Assembly: GCA_049366815.1 (NCBI GenBank)
Contig: JBMNCO010000251.1
Coordinates: 1-24,819, forward strand
DNA: 24,819 bases
Direction of reading: 5' to 3'
Origin: CAYNYM01 sp049366815
GTDB lineage: Bacteria > Desulfobacterota > DSM-4660 > Desulfatiglandales > HGW-15
Each line of letters begins with the position of its first letter. Within the stretch, counting starts at the first letter, position 1. The notes under the pieces were generated by a model. The model was not told where the DNA came from. It saw only the letters and a program-made list of their open reading frames with translations, and ran no database searches. The position numbers and the translations under genes are program-made. This document shows, in pieces, positions 7,272 through 16,188 of this stretch.

Positions 7272-9827
7272 ATGGATATTTCTGGGAATAAGGCTGTTTA
7301 TCCCTATGTGCTTGACCACAAACCGGGATTTTTATTGAGCTGGGTCCTTTACAGGCTTTTTCAAAGAGTTCAATTAGATGACAATATGAAAGAGGCCCTC
7401 AAAAAGATGCACAGGGACGGAACGGTGGTTTATGCCTGCAAATACAGGGGGAAACTGGATTATCTGCTCTACCATTACAATTTCCGCAGGCGACGCCTTC
7501 CCTATCCCAAAATAGCCTTTGATCTCAATATGTCCATGCTATTACCCTTCACCCATTTTGTAAAGATAATTATCTCCCGTTTATCTTGTGCCCTGAGAGG
7601 TCATCGTTTCCCGAGCCCTTACCAGTCGGGGTTTTACAGCCGCCACCTTCACAATGGCACACCATTTCTCGTCTTTCTGGTGGACCCCAAGGGATTCAGC
7701 CGACATTTTGTTCATGCGGAAAAGGACCATATTCAGTTTCTCATTGAAGAACAGAAGAGTTTGGCACGTCCCATATACATCGTTCCTCAATTGATCCTGT
7801 ATAAAAAGACCCCTGAAATGGAGCATCCCAATCTCGCCAATATCCTATTTGGGTTCAAGGACAAACCGGGTGCCGTCCGGAAGGTCGCCCTTTTCTTTCG
7901 CCACAACCGCAGAGCACTGATCGATTTTGGAAAGCCCTTGGACCTTAAGGCCTACATTGCCTCTCAACCGATCGAGCGACCTCTTCCTGAAATGGCGGCA
8001 GAGATCAGGACCAGACTCATCGAAAGCATCGATGATCAAAAAAGGATCATCCTCGGTCCGATCATGAAATCCAGGCAACAACTCAAAGAAATCGTGCTCA
8101 TGGACGATGTGGTCCGAAAGAAGATTGAAACCATCGGCGCGGGAAAAGGAAAATCGCCCAAGCAGGCCAGGAAAAAGGCCGGCGATTATTTTGATGAGAT
8201 AGCCGCCGATTTCAATATAACCTATGTCGAGATTGTTCGAAGGCTTTTGAGATGGTTCTGGAAAAGGCTTTTCGACGGCATAGAAGTAGACACGGCGGGT
8301 CTGATAAAGGTTCGGGAATGGGCCAGAAGGGGCAACTTGATTTATGTCCCTTCCCACAAGAGTCACATCGACTACCTGGTACTCAACTACGTCCTCAACG
8401 AATACCACATGCACACCCCCAGGGTGGCGGCTGGAAAGAATCTGGCTTTTTGGCCAATGGGGCATATCTTCAGAAAGTGCGGCGCATTTTTTATACGCCG
8501 CTCCTTTAAAAATGCAAAGCTCTATCTTGAGGTCTTTAACCGATATATCAAGGCAATACTCCAGGAAGGACATCCTATCGAGTTTTTTATCGAGGGCGGA
8601 CGAAGCCGCAACGGAAAACTCGTCTCCCCCAAAACCGGTTTTCTTTCCATTCTCCTTCAGGCCCATGCGGAAAGATACTGCAACGATATGATTTTTGTCC
8701 CTGCATCTATTGCCTATGACAGGATTATAGAGGAGGGGTCATACATCCGGGAGCTCAGCGGGCGCCCCAAGCAACAGGAAAGTTTCGGACAGGTGGTCAG
8801 GGCGAGGCGACTCCTGAAGCGGAAATATGGGAAAATCTATATAGGATTCGGGCGGCCCTTCTCTCTCAATGAATACTTGACCAAGAGAGACCCCCACTCT
8901 TCTGAAACGCATCGCGATCTGGCATTACGTCTGGTCCAATCCATCAATGAGGTCACGCCGGTCACCCCCCTCTCACTGGTCGCTACGGCCATTCTCTCCA
9001 ATCACAGAAAAGGATTCCATACCTCGGAGCTTGTCGAGACCGTAGATATGCTCCTGGCCTTATTAAAGCGGGTTGGGGCACCGGTCACCGAGCTCCTGAC
9101 AGACCCTTCCCGCGTCGTTCATGAGACCCTGCCGCATCTGATCAGCTGGAAAATCGTCGAACCGCTGGAGGGCAGCGACAGCAATAATGATCCCTTCTAT
9201 TGCATGGAGGAGGAAAAGAAACTGGAACTCGAGTACTATAAAAACAGCATCATTCATTTCTTTATTGCGCACGCCCTTGCAGCGGTGTCACTCCTGACGG
9301 GCAGGGAAGAGAAAAAGAATTTGGAGGCAATCCTTGACGACTATGTTTTCCTGAAACACCTTTTCAGAAATGAGTTTGTTTTTATGGAAAGTGAGAACCC
9401 GGCGGGGGAGATGCCGGCATTGATCGGCTGTTTCTTGGAGGACCACTATTTGTCAGGATCAGAAGAGGATGGAGGATACAGTATCACAAAACTGGGCTTT
9501 GACAAGCTGCCGATCTTTGCCGCACTGGCCCAGACTTTTTTGGAATCCTACTGGATCACGGCGAAATGTATGCAGGACAAGAATGAAAGCAAAAAGGGTG
9601 AACTCTTGAAATCGATCGGTTCCACGGCAAAAAAATACCACAAGCTCCAGATTATCGACCACATAGGCGCCCTCTCCTCACCCAACTTCCAAAACGCTCT
9701 GACCGCCATCAATCAGGATTTGCAGGGCGCCAAAAGACATGCTGGGGATGAAGAGGCCTTGATCCCCGAGGCGGCGCTGGCACTCATCACCCGGCGTCTT
9801 TATGAGTTTTCGCACTGTACCCGCTGA
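7272..9827 (+). CDS. PlsB-type glycerol-3-phosphate acyltransferase with duplicated acyltransferase halves
   Basis: At 851 aa this is close to E. coli PlsB (807 aa). The acyltransferase motifs sit in order: SHKSHID with the catalytic pair His362-x4-Asp367, GAFFIRR (404-410), EGGRSR (441-446) and VPAS (476-479). The enzyme would acylate glycerol-3-phosphate at the membrane, the first step of phospholipid synthesis; a lysophosphatidate substrate is an alternative. Residues 50-230 look like a degenerate copy of the same fold: VYACKYRGKLDYL aligns with IYVPSHKSHIDYL, with Tyr58 in place of the catalytic His. FGKPLDLKAYI aligns with FGRPFSLNEYL at the other end. The ATG at 7272 is preceded by AAGAGAG with very short spacing; GAGG at 7253 is the other possible site. 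The gene appears to stand alone, divergent from DUF151 and convergent with ppdK. Confidence 0.85.
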   Translation: MDISGNKAVYPYVLDHKPGFLLSWVLYRLFQRVQLDDNMKEALKKMHRDGTVVYACKYRGKLDYLLYHYNFRRRRLPYPKIAFDLNMSMLLPFTHFVKIIISRLSCALRGHRFPSPYQSGFYSRHLHNGTPFLVFLVDPKGFSRHFVHAEKDHIQFLIEEQKSLARPIYIVPQLILYKKTPEMEHPNLANILFGFKDKPGAVRKVALFFRHNRRALIDFGKPLDLKAYIASQPIERPLPEMAAEIRTRLIESIDDQKRIILGPIMKSRQQLKEIVLMDDVVRKKIETIGAGKGKSPKQARKKAGDYFDEIAADFNITYVEIVRRLLRWFWKRLFDGIEVDTAGLIKVREWARRGNLIYVPSHKSHIDYLVLNYVLNEYHMHTPRVAAGKNLAFWPMGHIFRKCGAFFIRRSFKNAKLYLEVFNRYIKAILQEGHPIEFFIEGGRSRNGKLVSPKTGFLSILLQAHAERYCNDMIFVPASIAYDRIIEEGSYIRELSGRPKQQESFGQVVRARRLLKRKYGKIYIGFGRPFSLNEYLTKRDPHSSETHRDLALRLVQSINEVTPVTPLSLVATAILSNHRKGFHTSELVETVDMLLALLKRVGAPVTELLTDPSRVVHETLPHLISWKIVEPLEGSDSNNDPFYCMEEEKKLELEYYKNSIIHFFIAHALAAVSLLTGREEKKNLEAILDDYVFLKHLFRNEFVFMESENPAGEMPALIGCFLEDHYLSGSEEDGGYSITKLGFDKLPIFAALAQTFLESYWITAKCMQDKNESKKGELLKSIGSTAKKYHKLQIIDHIGALSSPNFQNALTAINQDLQGAKRHAGDEEALIPEAALALITRRLYEFSHCTR

Positions 9828-9867
9828 GGGATGGGGCCTTCCCCGCCCTTGTCGTGCTCCCTGCCAC

Positions 9868-9892
9868 GCGCTCCGGTCGAGCCGGGAAGCGC
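9868..9892. terminator. Imperfect GC-rich hairpin between convergent genes
   Basis: GCGCTCCGG (9868-9876) pairs with CCGG-GA-AGCGC (9882-9892), leaving a two-base bulge and a 5-base loop. It lies in the 69-bp gap between the ends of the acyltransferase and ppdK genes. No real T-run follows on either strand, so intrinsic termination is only a possibility. Confidence 0.35.
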
Positions 9893-9896
9893 TTTG

Positions 9897-12692
9897 TCAA
9901 ATCAACTGGTACTCTTTTTCTTTGAGTTTGGCATGAGCCGCCGCAAGCCGCGCTATGGGGACCCTCGGGGGGGAACAGGACACATAACTCAAGTGAATAT
10001 GGTGACAGAAAGAGATGGCATCCGGATGCCCGCCGTGCTCTCCGCAGATGCCGAATTTCATGTCAGGCCTGGTCTTCCTCGCCCATTCCACCGTGATCAT
10101 CATGAGGCGACCCACGCCCTTTATATCCAGGATCTCAAAGGGGTTATGCTGCAATATGCCCCTCTCGTTATACAGGGGGAGAAATTTATTTTCAGCGTCT
10201 TCCCTTGAGAAGGAAAAGGTGGCCTGGGTAAGGTCATTGGTCCCGAAGGATATGAATTCCGCCAATTCCGCAAGGCGACCGGCCCTCATGCAGGCCCTGA
10301 CCACCTCGACCATGGTGCCGAACCTGTAGGGAAGTTCGATCTTAAACTTCTTCTCTAATTCCGAATGAATTTCAATAACATATCGATGAACCCACTTGAG
10401 TTCTTCTAATGTGCAGACCTGGGGCACCATGATTTCAGGATCCACTTCAAGCCCTTCTTTAATGCATTCACCGGCCGCCTCGAGAACGCCCCTGATCTGC
10501 ATGGCATAGATTTCCGGATAGGTAATCCCCAGCCTCACGCCTCTGTGACCGAGCATTGGGTTGGTCTCAGCCAAATATTTGACCTTTTGGAGGACCGTTT
10601 CTTTGGCCACAATCAGTTCTTCTACGATATGTCGATTTTTCAGTTCATCCAGACCATGGGTGATAGTTTCCAGCGAATCCGCGTATTTATCATGCAACTC
10701 AGGATCAAGGAGCCTGAGTGTGTCCGGGAGTTCGGCCATTCCCTGCACGGTTTGCTGCAATTCCTTGAGATGAGCGATTTCATGAATCAGTTCTTCCTCC
10801 GAGGGAAGGAATTCGTGGATCGGGGGATCAAGCAGGCGAACAGTGACGGGAAGACCTTTCATGACCCGAAAAATTTCCTTGAAGTCTTCCCTCTGGAAAG
10901 GCAGAAGTTGCTCAAGATACCCGCCTCTCTCTTCGACGCTCTCAGCAAGGATCATCTTCTGAACAACGGGCAACCGCTCCGGTTGATTGAACATCCGTTC
11001 CGTCCTGCAAAGCCCGATGCCCATCGCACCATAATCAAGGGCCCTTTTCACGTATTTTGGGGTGTCCGCATTGGCCATGACCTTCAACTCGGCGATGTCG
11101 TCCGCCCACTCCAAAAGCACCAGAAGGTCTTCAACGAATTCGGGCTCAATAGTGGGGACAATACCCTGAAAAACCTCCCCCGTGCTTCCGTCTATGGTGA
11201 TGATGTCCCCCTCCCTGAGATGGATGCCGGAGATCACGGCCTCCTTTGCAAGGTGATTGATTTCGATCGCCTCACATCCCGAGACACAAGGCTTTCCCAT
11301 GCTCCTCGCGACAACGGCGGCATGGGAAGTCTTGCCCCCTCTGCTGGTCAGGATCCCCTGAGCCGTAAAAAACCCATGAATATCTTCCGGCTTGGTCTCT
11401 TCTCTCACCATGATGACCTTTTCGCCCAATTTGGCCTTGCTCTCCGCCCTGTCCGCGTCAAATACGATCTTGCCCCACGCGGCGCCTGGAGATGCCGGCA
11501 ATCCCCGGGCAAGGGCCTTTGCGTCGGCATTCGGGTCAAGGGTGGGATGCAGCAACTGCGCCAGCATATCAGGTCGTATCCTGAGGATGGCCTCCTCTTC
11601 AGTAATGAGTCCTTCATTCACCATGTCGATCGAAGTCTTGATGAAGGCTGAGGCATTCATCTTCCCGTTCCGGGTCTGGAGGCAGTAGAGTTTTCCTTTC
11701 TCGATGGTAAACTCGAAGTCCTGGACTTCTCTGTGCTGATTTTCAAGGGTGTGGCGCAGGTTTTCCAACTCGCGATAGACCTTGGGCATATCCCTTCGGA
11801 GTTCGCTGATCTGCTTGGGTGTTCGAATTCCGGCCACGACATCTTCACCCTGGGCGTTGATCATGTACTCACCGTAAAGGCGGTTTTCTCCGGTCCCGGG
11901 ATTTCTGGTAAAGGCCACACCGGTTGCACAATCGTTCCCCATATTTCCGAAGACCATGGTGCACACGTTGACAGCCGTACCATGGGCCATCTCCTCTGTA
12001 ATGTTGAATTCTTTCCGATAATCCACTGCCCGTTTTCCCATCCAGGATTTAAAAACCGCCTCTATGGCTCTCTCGAGTTGAACATAAGGATCCTGGGGGA
12101 ACGGCGCCTTGGTCTTTTGTTCGACTAAGTCTAAAAACCTATGACATGCCTTTTTCAGGGCATCCGCATTGAGCTGCGTATCATCTTGTGCTTGATATTC
12201 TTTTTTGATGGCACTGAATAATTCGTCAAAATCCACGTCTCGAATCCTCAAGGCCACAGAACCGAAGAGCTGAATCAGCCTCCGATAGGCATCATATGCG
12301 AAACGCGCGTTTTTGGTCAGCTTGATGAGGCCCTCGACAGTCTCCTTATTGAGGCCCAGATTCAATATCGTATCCATCATGCCCGGCATGGACATGGCCG
12401 CCCCCGACCTCACAGAAACCAGCAAAGGATTCTCGGGTGATCCAAAACCCTTTCCCGTACTCTTTTGGAGGTCGGCCATGGCCCCTTTGACCTGTTCCAT
12501 GAGTTTGGTGGAAAGGCCCCTCCCCTTCTGATCCAGGTAAGCCAGGCAGGCCTGTGTGGAGATGACGAAACCAGGAGGTACAGGAAGCCCTATTTGGGTC
12601 ATGGCACAAAGGTTTGCCCCCTTTCCACCGAGCAGTTTCTTGTCCTTCGGGTCCCCCGCTTCAAAGGAGAACACATATTTTTGGGGTTTCAT
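9897..12692 (-). CDS. ppdK: Pyruvate, phosphate dikinase
   Basis: This 931-aa enzyme interconverts pyruvate + ATP + Pi and PEP + AMP + PPi. The N-terminal ATP-grasp domain shows GGKGANL (22-28) and SVRSGAAMSMPGMMDT. The swivelling phosphohistidine domain shows GGKTSHAAVVAR with catalytic His457. The C-terminal TIM barrel shows NPMLGHRG, SFGTNDLTQ and GEHGG, and ends with the catalytic Cys906 in SCSPPRVP. The protein is about 50 residues longer than typical PPDK (about 875-880 aa). The excess lies between HEFLP (626-630) and NPMLGHRG (711-718), where about 80 residues replace the usual 35-40. The start is supported by GGGAGG upstream and by an ATGA overlap with the preceding small membrane-protein gene, implying translational coupling. 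In an anaerobe it probably supports gluconeogenesis or PEP/pyruvate cycling. Confidence 0.96.
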   Translation of the reverse strand: MKPQKYVFSFEAGDPKDKKLLGGKGANLCAMTQIGLPVPPGFVISTQACLAYLDQKGRGLSTKLMEQVKGAMADLQKSTGKGFGSPENPLLVSVRSGAAMSMPGMMDTILNLGLNKETVEGLIKLTKNARFAYDAYRRLIQLFGSVALRIRDVDFDELFSAIKKEYQAQDDTQLNADALKKACHRFLDLVEQKTKAPFPQDPYVQLERAIEAVFKSWMGKRAVDYRKEFNITEEMAHGTAVNVCTMVFGNMGNDCATGVAFTRNPGTGENRLYGEYMINAQGEDVVAGIRTPKQISELRRDMPKVYRELENLRHTLENQHREVQDFEFTIEKGKLYCLQTRNGKMNASAFIKTSIDMVNEGLITEEEAILRIRPDMLAQLLHPTLDPNADAKALARGLPASPGAAWGKIVFDADRAESKAKLGEKVIMVREETKPEDIHGFFTAQGILTSRGGKTSHAAVVARSMGKPCVSGCEAIEINHLAKEAVISGIHLREGDIITIDGSTGEVFQGIVPTIEPEFVEDLLVLLEWADDIAELKVMANADTPKYVKRALDYGAMGIGLCRTERMFNQPERLPVVQKMILAESVEERGGYLEQLLPFQREDFKEIFRVMKGLPVTVRLLDPPIHEFLPSEEELIHEIAHLKELQQTVQGMAELPDTLRLLDPELHDKYADSLETITHGLDELKNRHIVEELIVAKETVLQKVKYLAETNPMLGHRGVRLGITYPEIYAMQIRGVLEAAGECIKEGLEVDPEIMVPQVCTLEELKWVHRYVIEIHSELEKKFKIELPYRFGTMVEVVRACMRAGRLAELAEFISFGTNDLTQATFSFSREDAENKFLPLYNERGILQHNPFEILDIKGVGRLMMITVEWARKTRPDMKFGICGEHGGHPDAISFCHHIHLSYVSCSPPRVPIARLAAAHAKLKEKEYQLI

Positions 12693-12880
12693 CCTCTATC
12701 CTCCCTGTCCCTTTTTCTTGTGTATTGAAACAAATAGGCCAAACCCAGCATGATGGCCGCAAGCCCGAGAACCCTGTAAAGGGGTTGTCCCGGGAAGAAA
12801 AAGCGGCAAATAAAGAAGGCCATCACAATGGAGACGACCACCCGCACAATAAAAATGTAAAATGCGTTCATGTTCATCAC
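12689..12880 (-). CDS. Small two-helix membrane protein, overlaps ppdK start
   Basis: The 63-aa product (62 if the ATG at 12877 is used instead of the GTG at 12880) has two hydrophobic segments, roughly residues 7-29 and 35-52. They are separated by a short PGQPLYR turn, and the protein ends in a charged RKRDREDRG tail. Its TGA stop overlaps the ppdK ATG in an ATGA, a classic coupling arrangement. The ribosome binding site of the small gene itself is weak. I do not recognise a family. It lies 39 bp behind the 114-aa gene and is very likely in the same transcript. The overlap and the clean membrane topology argue that it is real. Confidence 0.65.
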   Translation of the reverse strand: MMNMNAFYIFIVRVVVSIVMAFFICRFFFPGQPLYRVLGLAAIMLGLAYLFQYTRKRDREDRG

Positions 12881-12919
12881 TTGTTGGTGTTCTTCGGCCG
12901 TTCAACACGGCTGGATAAT

Positions 12920-13264
12920 TCAGGATTGCTTTTTAAAAGGGATCACTCTGGCCGGTCTTTCGGTTGCTGGTTTCTCCGAAGACTCATCTTTCTCATCCCT
13001 TTCCCTCTGAGGAACAACCCGTTTGACTGCCTCAAGCCTCACCGGCCGCCCCCCCATCGTGAAGGGTTTGCCATTAATATATTCGTCTCGAAGAATCCAG
13101 GTCACGGTTTGGGAAGGGAGGGTGAGTAACAGGAGGGTGACCAGATACCAGCCCTTTTTTATATCAGGTTCTATGGCCTCAATACGGGCGTAGGCTGCCG
13201 GACTGTCCTGGTAGCAGATCAGGACGACATCCCCTTCAGCACGGCCGGGGTATTTTTCGGACAC
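12920..13264 (-). CDS. Conserved hypothetical protein, 114 aa, first gene of the ppdK run
   Basis: The start is a GTG at 13264 with GGGAGG about 8 bases upstream. The N-terminal 85 residues look like a compact folded domain: DVVLICYQDSPAAYARIEAI, then GWYLVTLLLLTLPSQTVTW and LRDEYINGKPFTMGG. The tail is highly charged and probably disordered (RERDEKDESSEKPATERPAR). The hydrophobic stretch LVTLLLLTLP is too short and too strand-like to be a confident membrane helix. I recall similar uncharacterised proteins in Deltaproteobacteria but know no function. It is followed by the 63-aa membrane protein and ppdK on the same strand with small gaps, so joint expression with PPDK is likely. Confidence 0.75.
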   Translation of the reverse strand: MSEKYPGRAEGDVVLICYQDSPAAYARIEAIEPDIKKGWYLVTLLLLTLPSQTVTWILRDEYINGKPFTMGGRPVRLEAVKRVVPQRERDEKDESSEKPATERPARVIPFKKQS

Positions 13265-13621
13265 TATTTTCCCTCCCGGTCCTGATAAAAAATCGGGCGA
13301 TGGATCGAACAGCGGAAAAAAATCCTATTCATCAATATGCATTTCTCCCTTTCGCACATAAGGTGCGTATGGCCTCGGTCGAAGACCGATGATTGGAGGA
13401 TAACACAGGTGGCAACCACAAGCAATCAATTGAACACGGCAATGCCTGCAGACGTCACGAGGTGGTGTGCCCTCCTCCTTGGTCGTCTCACCCCGAGATC
13501 ACCGGATTTTTCCCGGCCCTTTGAATATATAAAGGATGTGCCCCGTGAAAAAGTGAGTTGTTATTTTTTCGATGTCATTATATAGGAAGATCAATCCATA
13601 CAAGAAAAGGAACGCATCGCC
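13265..13621. other. Divergent intergenic region between the ppdK run and sdhCAB
   Basis: This 357-bp stretch contains a candidate sdh promoter (13558-13586). It also holds an open plus-strand frame from GTG 13409 (GGAGGA at 13395-13400) to TAG 13585. That frame would give 58 residues, but the sequence looks unlike a folded protein and the frame runs into the promoter, so I do not annotate it as a gene. No clear operator or hairpin was found. Confidence 0.5.
13558..13586 (+). promoter_or_regulatory. Candidate sigma70-like promoter for sdhCAB-mdh-fum
   Basis: TTGTTA (13558-13563) and TATAGG (13581-13586) are separated by 17 bp in an AT-rich patch. Transcription would begin near 13593, about 30 bases before the sdhC start. 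This is a consensus match only. Confidence 0.45.
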
Positions 13622-14263
13622 GTGAACTGGTTGTTTCACTTATTGAGTTCTTCCATTGGTAAAAAGCTGTTGATGGCCGTCTCAGGCCTCTGCTTTTGCG
13701 GATTTCTTTTCATGCATCTGATCGGTAATCTTACGGTTTACGGGGGAGAGGGCCTGTTTCTCTCATACGTGGAACACCTGCACGCCTGGGGATATCTGGT
13801 GACCCTTGCGGAATGGGGGCTCATCCTGTTCGGAATCATCCATGTCTTTATCGGCCTTCTCCTTTACTATGAGAACTGGAGGGCAAGACCGGTCAGATAC
13901 CGTGTCAAAAAACGGGCGGGGGGCCGGACACTCGCCTCGGCCACAGCGCCCTACACCGGGATGCTCACCCTTGTCTTCATTATCGTGCACCTGCTCACCT
14001 TCCGCTTTGTGGACAAAACGGACACCAACGACTTTATCATCCTCTCTCAGACATTCGCGCAATTGGGCTATGTCTTGTTTTATGTCGTCGGGGTCATTAT
14101 CGTGTCTGTTCATGTGAGCCACGGTTTCTGGAGCGGTTTTCAGACTCTGGGGCTCAACCATCCCAAATACATGCCTTTTGTAAAGCGGTTGGGTATCGCG
14201 TTGAGTATCGTCCTGGGGCTTGGCCTCGGTTCCATCCCGATATTTGTCCTTTCGACCATCTGA
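13622..14263 (+). CDS. sdhC: Succinate dehydrogenase/fumarate reductase cytochrome b subunit
   Basis: This 213-aa membrane anchor has five hydrophobic segments, roughly residues 14-36, 56-82, 110-128, 146-167 and 189-210. His32, His74, His123 and His164 fall in separate helices and are candidates for axial ligands of two hemes b, as in the type-B single-anchor enzymes of Bacillus, Bacteroides and Geobacter. Such enzymes use menaquinone, and the Geobacter homologue is known to work in both directions. The start is a GTG; the ribosome binding site is weak (AAGGAA about 12 bases upstream). The N-terminus MNWLFHLLSSSIGKKL matches the family well, so the GTG is accepted. The gene order C-A-B follows with tight spacing. 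Confidence 0.93.
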   Translation: MNWLFHLLSSSIGKKLLMAVSGLCFCGFLFMHLIGNLTVYGGEGLFLSYVEHLHAWGYLVTLAEWGLILFGIIHVFIGLLLYYENWRARPVRYRVKKRAGGRTLASATAPYTGMLTLVFIIVHLLTFRFVDKTDTNDFIILSQTFAQLGYVLFYVVGVIIVSVHVSHGFWSGFQTLGLNHPKYMPFVKRLGIALSIVLGLGLGSIPIFVLSTI

Positions 14264-14274
14264 GGAGGATTTTC

Positions 14275-16188
14275 ATGGAGTTGGTATCCAAGATTCCGCC
14301 CGGGCCTCTTGAAACCAAGTGGGAGAGACATCTATTTGATTTGAAACTCGTCAACCCCGCCAACAAGAGGAAATTCGATATCATTGTGGTGGGTACAGGC
14401 CTTGCCGGGGCCTCGGCATCCGCCACTCTCGCGGAACTGGGATACAACATCAAGACATTCTGCATCCAGGACAGCCCCCGGAGGGCCCACAGCATTGCGG
14501 CCCAGGGGGGCATCAATGCCGCCAAAAATTACCCCGGTGACGGGGACAGTATCCGGCGTCTCTTCTACGATACCCTCAAGGGGGGGGATTTCCGCGCCAG
14601 GGAGGGAAATGTTTACCGTCTGGCCCAGATCAGCAATCATATTATTGATCAATGTGTGGCCCAGGGTGTCCCCTTCGCACGGGAATACGGCGGACTCCTG
14701 ACCAATCGTTCCTTTGGCGGGGCACAGGTCTCGCGTACTTTCTACGCCAGGGGTCAGACCGGGCAACAACTGCTTTTGGGTGCCTACAGTGCGCTGATGA
14801 GACAGATTCATGCCGGCAGGGTGTCTATGTTCCCAAGGCACGAGATGCAGGATCTCGTCCTGGTAAAGGGGCGTGCCCGAGGCATCGTGGCACGCAATCT
14901 TATCAACGGCAAGATAGAGCGTCATGCCGCGCACGCCGTGGTCCTTGCCACAGGCGGGTACGGCAACGTCTATTATCTCTCTACGAACGGTCACAGCGGA
15001 AACGTAAGCGCCACCTGGCGTGCCTACAAGAAGGGGGCCTTTTTTGCCCATCCATCCTTCGTACAGATTCATCCGACCTGTATCCCGGTGCACGGCAACT
15101 ATCAGTCCAAATTGACCCTCATGAGTGAGAGTCTGAGAAATGACGGACGGGTCTGGGTGCCCAAAACTCCCGGGGACAAGCGTCCGCCCAGTGAGATCCC
15201 TGAATCCGAGAGGGATTATTATCTGGAAGACAAATATCCCCGCTTCGGCAACCTGGTACCCCGGGACGTGGCCTCCCGAAATGCAAAGGCCCAGTGTGAC
15301 CAGGGAAAGGGTGTGGGTGCAAGCGGCTATGCGGTCTACCTGGATCTCAAAGACGCCCTCAAACGAGACGGCCCGGACATCATCAAAAAGAAATACGGGA
15401 ATCTCTTCCAGATGTATGAGCGCATTACGGGTCAAAATCCCTATGAAACCCCCATGATGATCTATCCGGCCATCCATTATGTCATGGGAGGCCTGTGGGT
15501 GGACTATAACCTCATGAGCACCATTCCCGGTCTCTTTGTCCTGGGCGAGGCCAATTTTTCGGATCATGGAGCCAACCGTCTCGGCGCAAGTGCGCTTATG
15601 CAGGGTCTGGCCGACGGGTACTTCATCATACCCTATACGATGGGCGGGTATCTTGCGGGTTCATCTCTCGATGAGGTCTCTGAAAGCCATCGGGCCTTTA
15701 AAGAGGCCGAAGAGCAGGTGACCGAAAGGATCTCAAAAATTTTATCCGCCAGGGGAAAACGCACAGTGAATGATTTTCACCGGCAACTTGGCGGTATCCT
15801 GTGGGAACACTGCGGCATGACCAGGAATGAGGAGGGAATGCTCATGGCCAAGGGCCTGATTCCGCCTCTCCGGGAAGAATTCTGGGAAAATGTGACGGTA
15901 CCGGGCAGCCCCGGCGATCTAAACCAGGTGCTCGAAAAGGCCCTTCGGGTGGCGGACTATCTGGACTTTGCAGAACTGCTGGTCGACGACGCCCTCTCCC
16001 GAAAGGAGTCCTGCGGATGCCATTTTAATGAAGCCTATCAGACGGAAGACAACGAGGCACGGAGAAACGATGCAGACTGTTGTCACGTATCCGCCTGGGA
16101 ATTCAATGGTAGGGGTAAGAGACCGACGATGCACAGGGAACCCCTTGTCTTTGAAAATGTCACCCTGACCCAGAGGAGTTACAAATGA
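14275..16188 (+). CDS. sdhA: Succinate dehydrogenase/fumarate reductase flavoprotein subunit
   Basis: This 637-aa subunit carries FAD and the dicarboxylate site. Visible are the nucleotide-binding VVGTGLAGA (38-46) and the covalent FAD-linking His72 in RRAHSIAAQGG. The substrate-site residues are in IHPT (265-268) and PRDVASR, with Arg330 and Arg335. The 35-residue leader before the Rossmann motif (KIPPGPLETKWERHLFDLKLVNPANK) is typical of the Geobacter/Bacteroides type B FrdA/SdhA. The start has GAGGAGG upstream and lies 11 bp after the sdhC stop. The stop overlaps the sdhB start by ATGA. Direction (succinate oxidation or fumarate reduction) cannot be told from sequence. Confidence 0.96.
   Translation: MELVSKIPPGPLETKWERHLFDLKLVNPANKRKFDIIVVGTGLAGASASATLAELGYNIKTFCIQDSPRRAHSIAAQGGINAAKNYPGDGDSIRRLFYDTLKGGDFRAREGNVYRLAQISNHIIDQCVAQGVPFAREYGGLLTNRSFGGAQVSRTFYARGQTGQQLLLGAYSALMRQIHAGRVSMFPRHEMQDLVLVKGRARGIVARNLINGKIERHAAHAVVLATGGYGNVYYLSTNGHSGNVSATWRAYKKGAFFAHPSFVQIHPTCIPVHGNYQSKLTLMSESLRNDGRVWVPKTPGDKRPPSEIPESERDYYLEDKYPRFGNLVPRDVASRNAKAQCDQGKGVGASGYAVYLDLKDALKRDGPDIIKKKYGNLFQMYERITGQNPYETPMMIYPAIHYVMGGLWVDYNLMSTIPGLFVLGEANFSDHGANRLGASALMQGLADGYFIIPYTMGGYLAGSSLDEVSESHRAFKEAEEQVTERISKILSARGKRTVNDFHRQLGGILWEHCGMTRNEEGMLMAKGLIPPLREEFWENVTVPGSPGDLNQVLEKALRVADYLDFAELLVDDALSRKESCGCHFNEAYQTEDNEARRNDADCCHVSAWEFNGRGKRPTMHREPLVFENVTLTQRSYK

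Noticed and set aside
10545..11651. 368-codon plus-strand frame inside ppdK
   Set aside because: It is antisense to ppdK, and the product has no recognisable domain.
13409..13585. 58-codon plus-strand frame with GGAGGA upstream, ahead of sdhC
   Set aside because: Despite the ribosome-binding-site-like sequence, the product has no recognisable pattern and the frame runs into the proposed sdh promoter. It remains only a weak possibility as a leader.
14332..15567. 411-codon minus-strand frame inside sdhA
   Set aside because: It is the antisense shadow of a textbook flavoprotein gene, with no own motifs or ribosome binding site.
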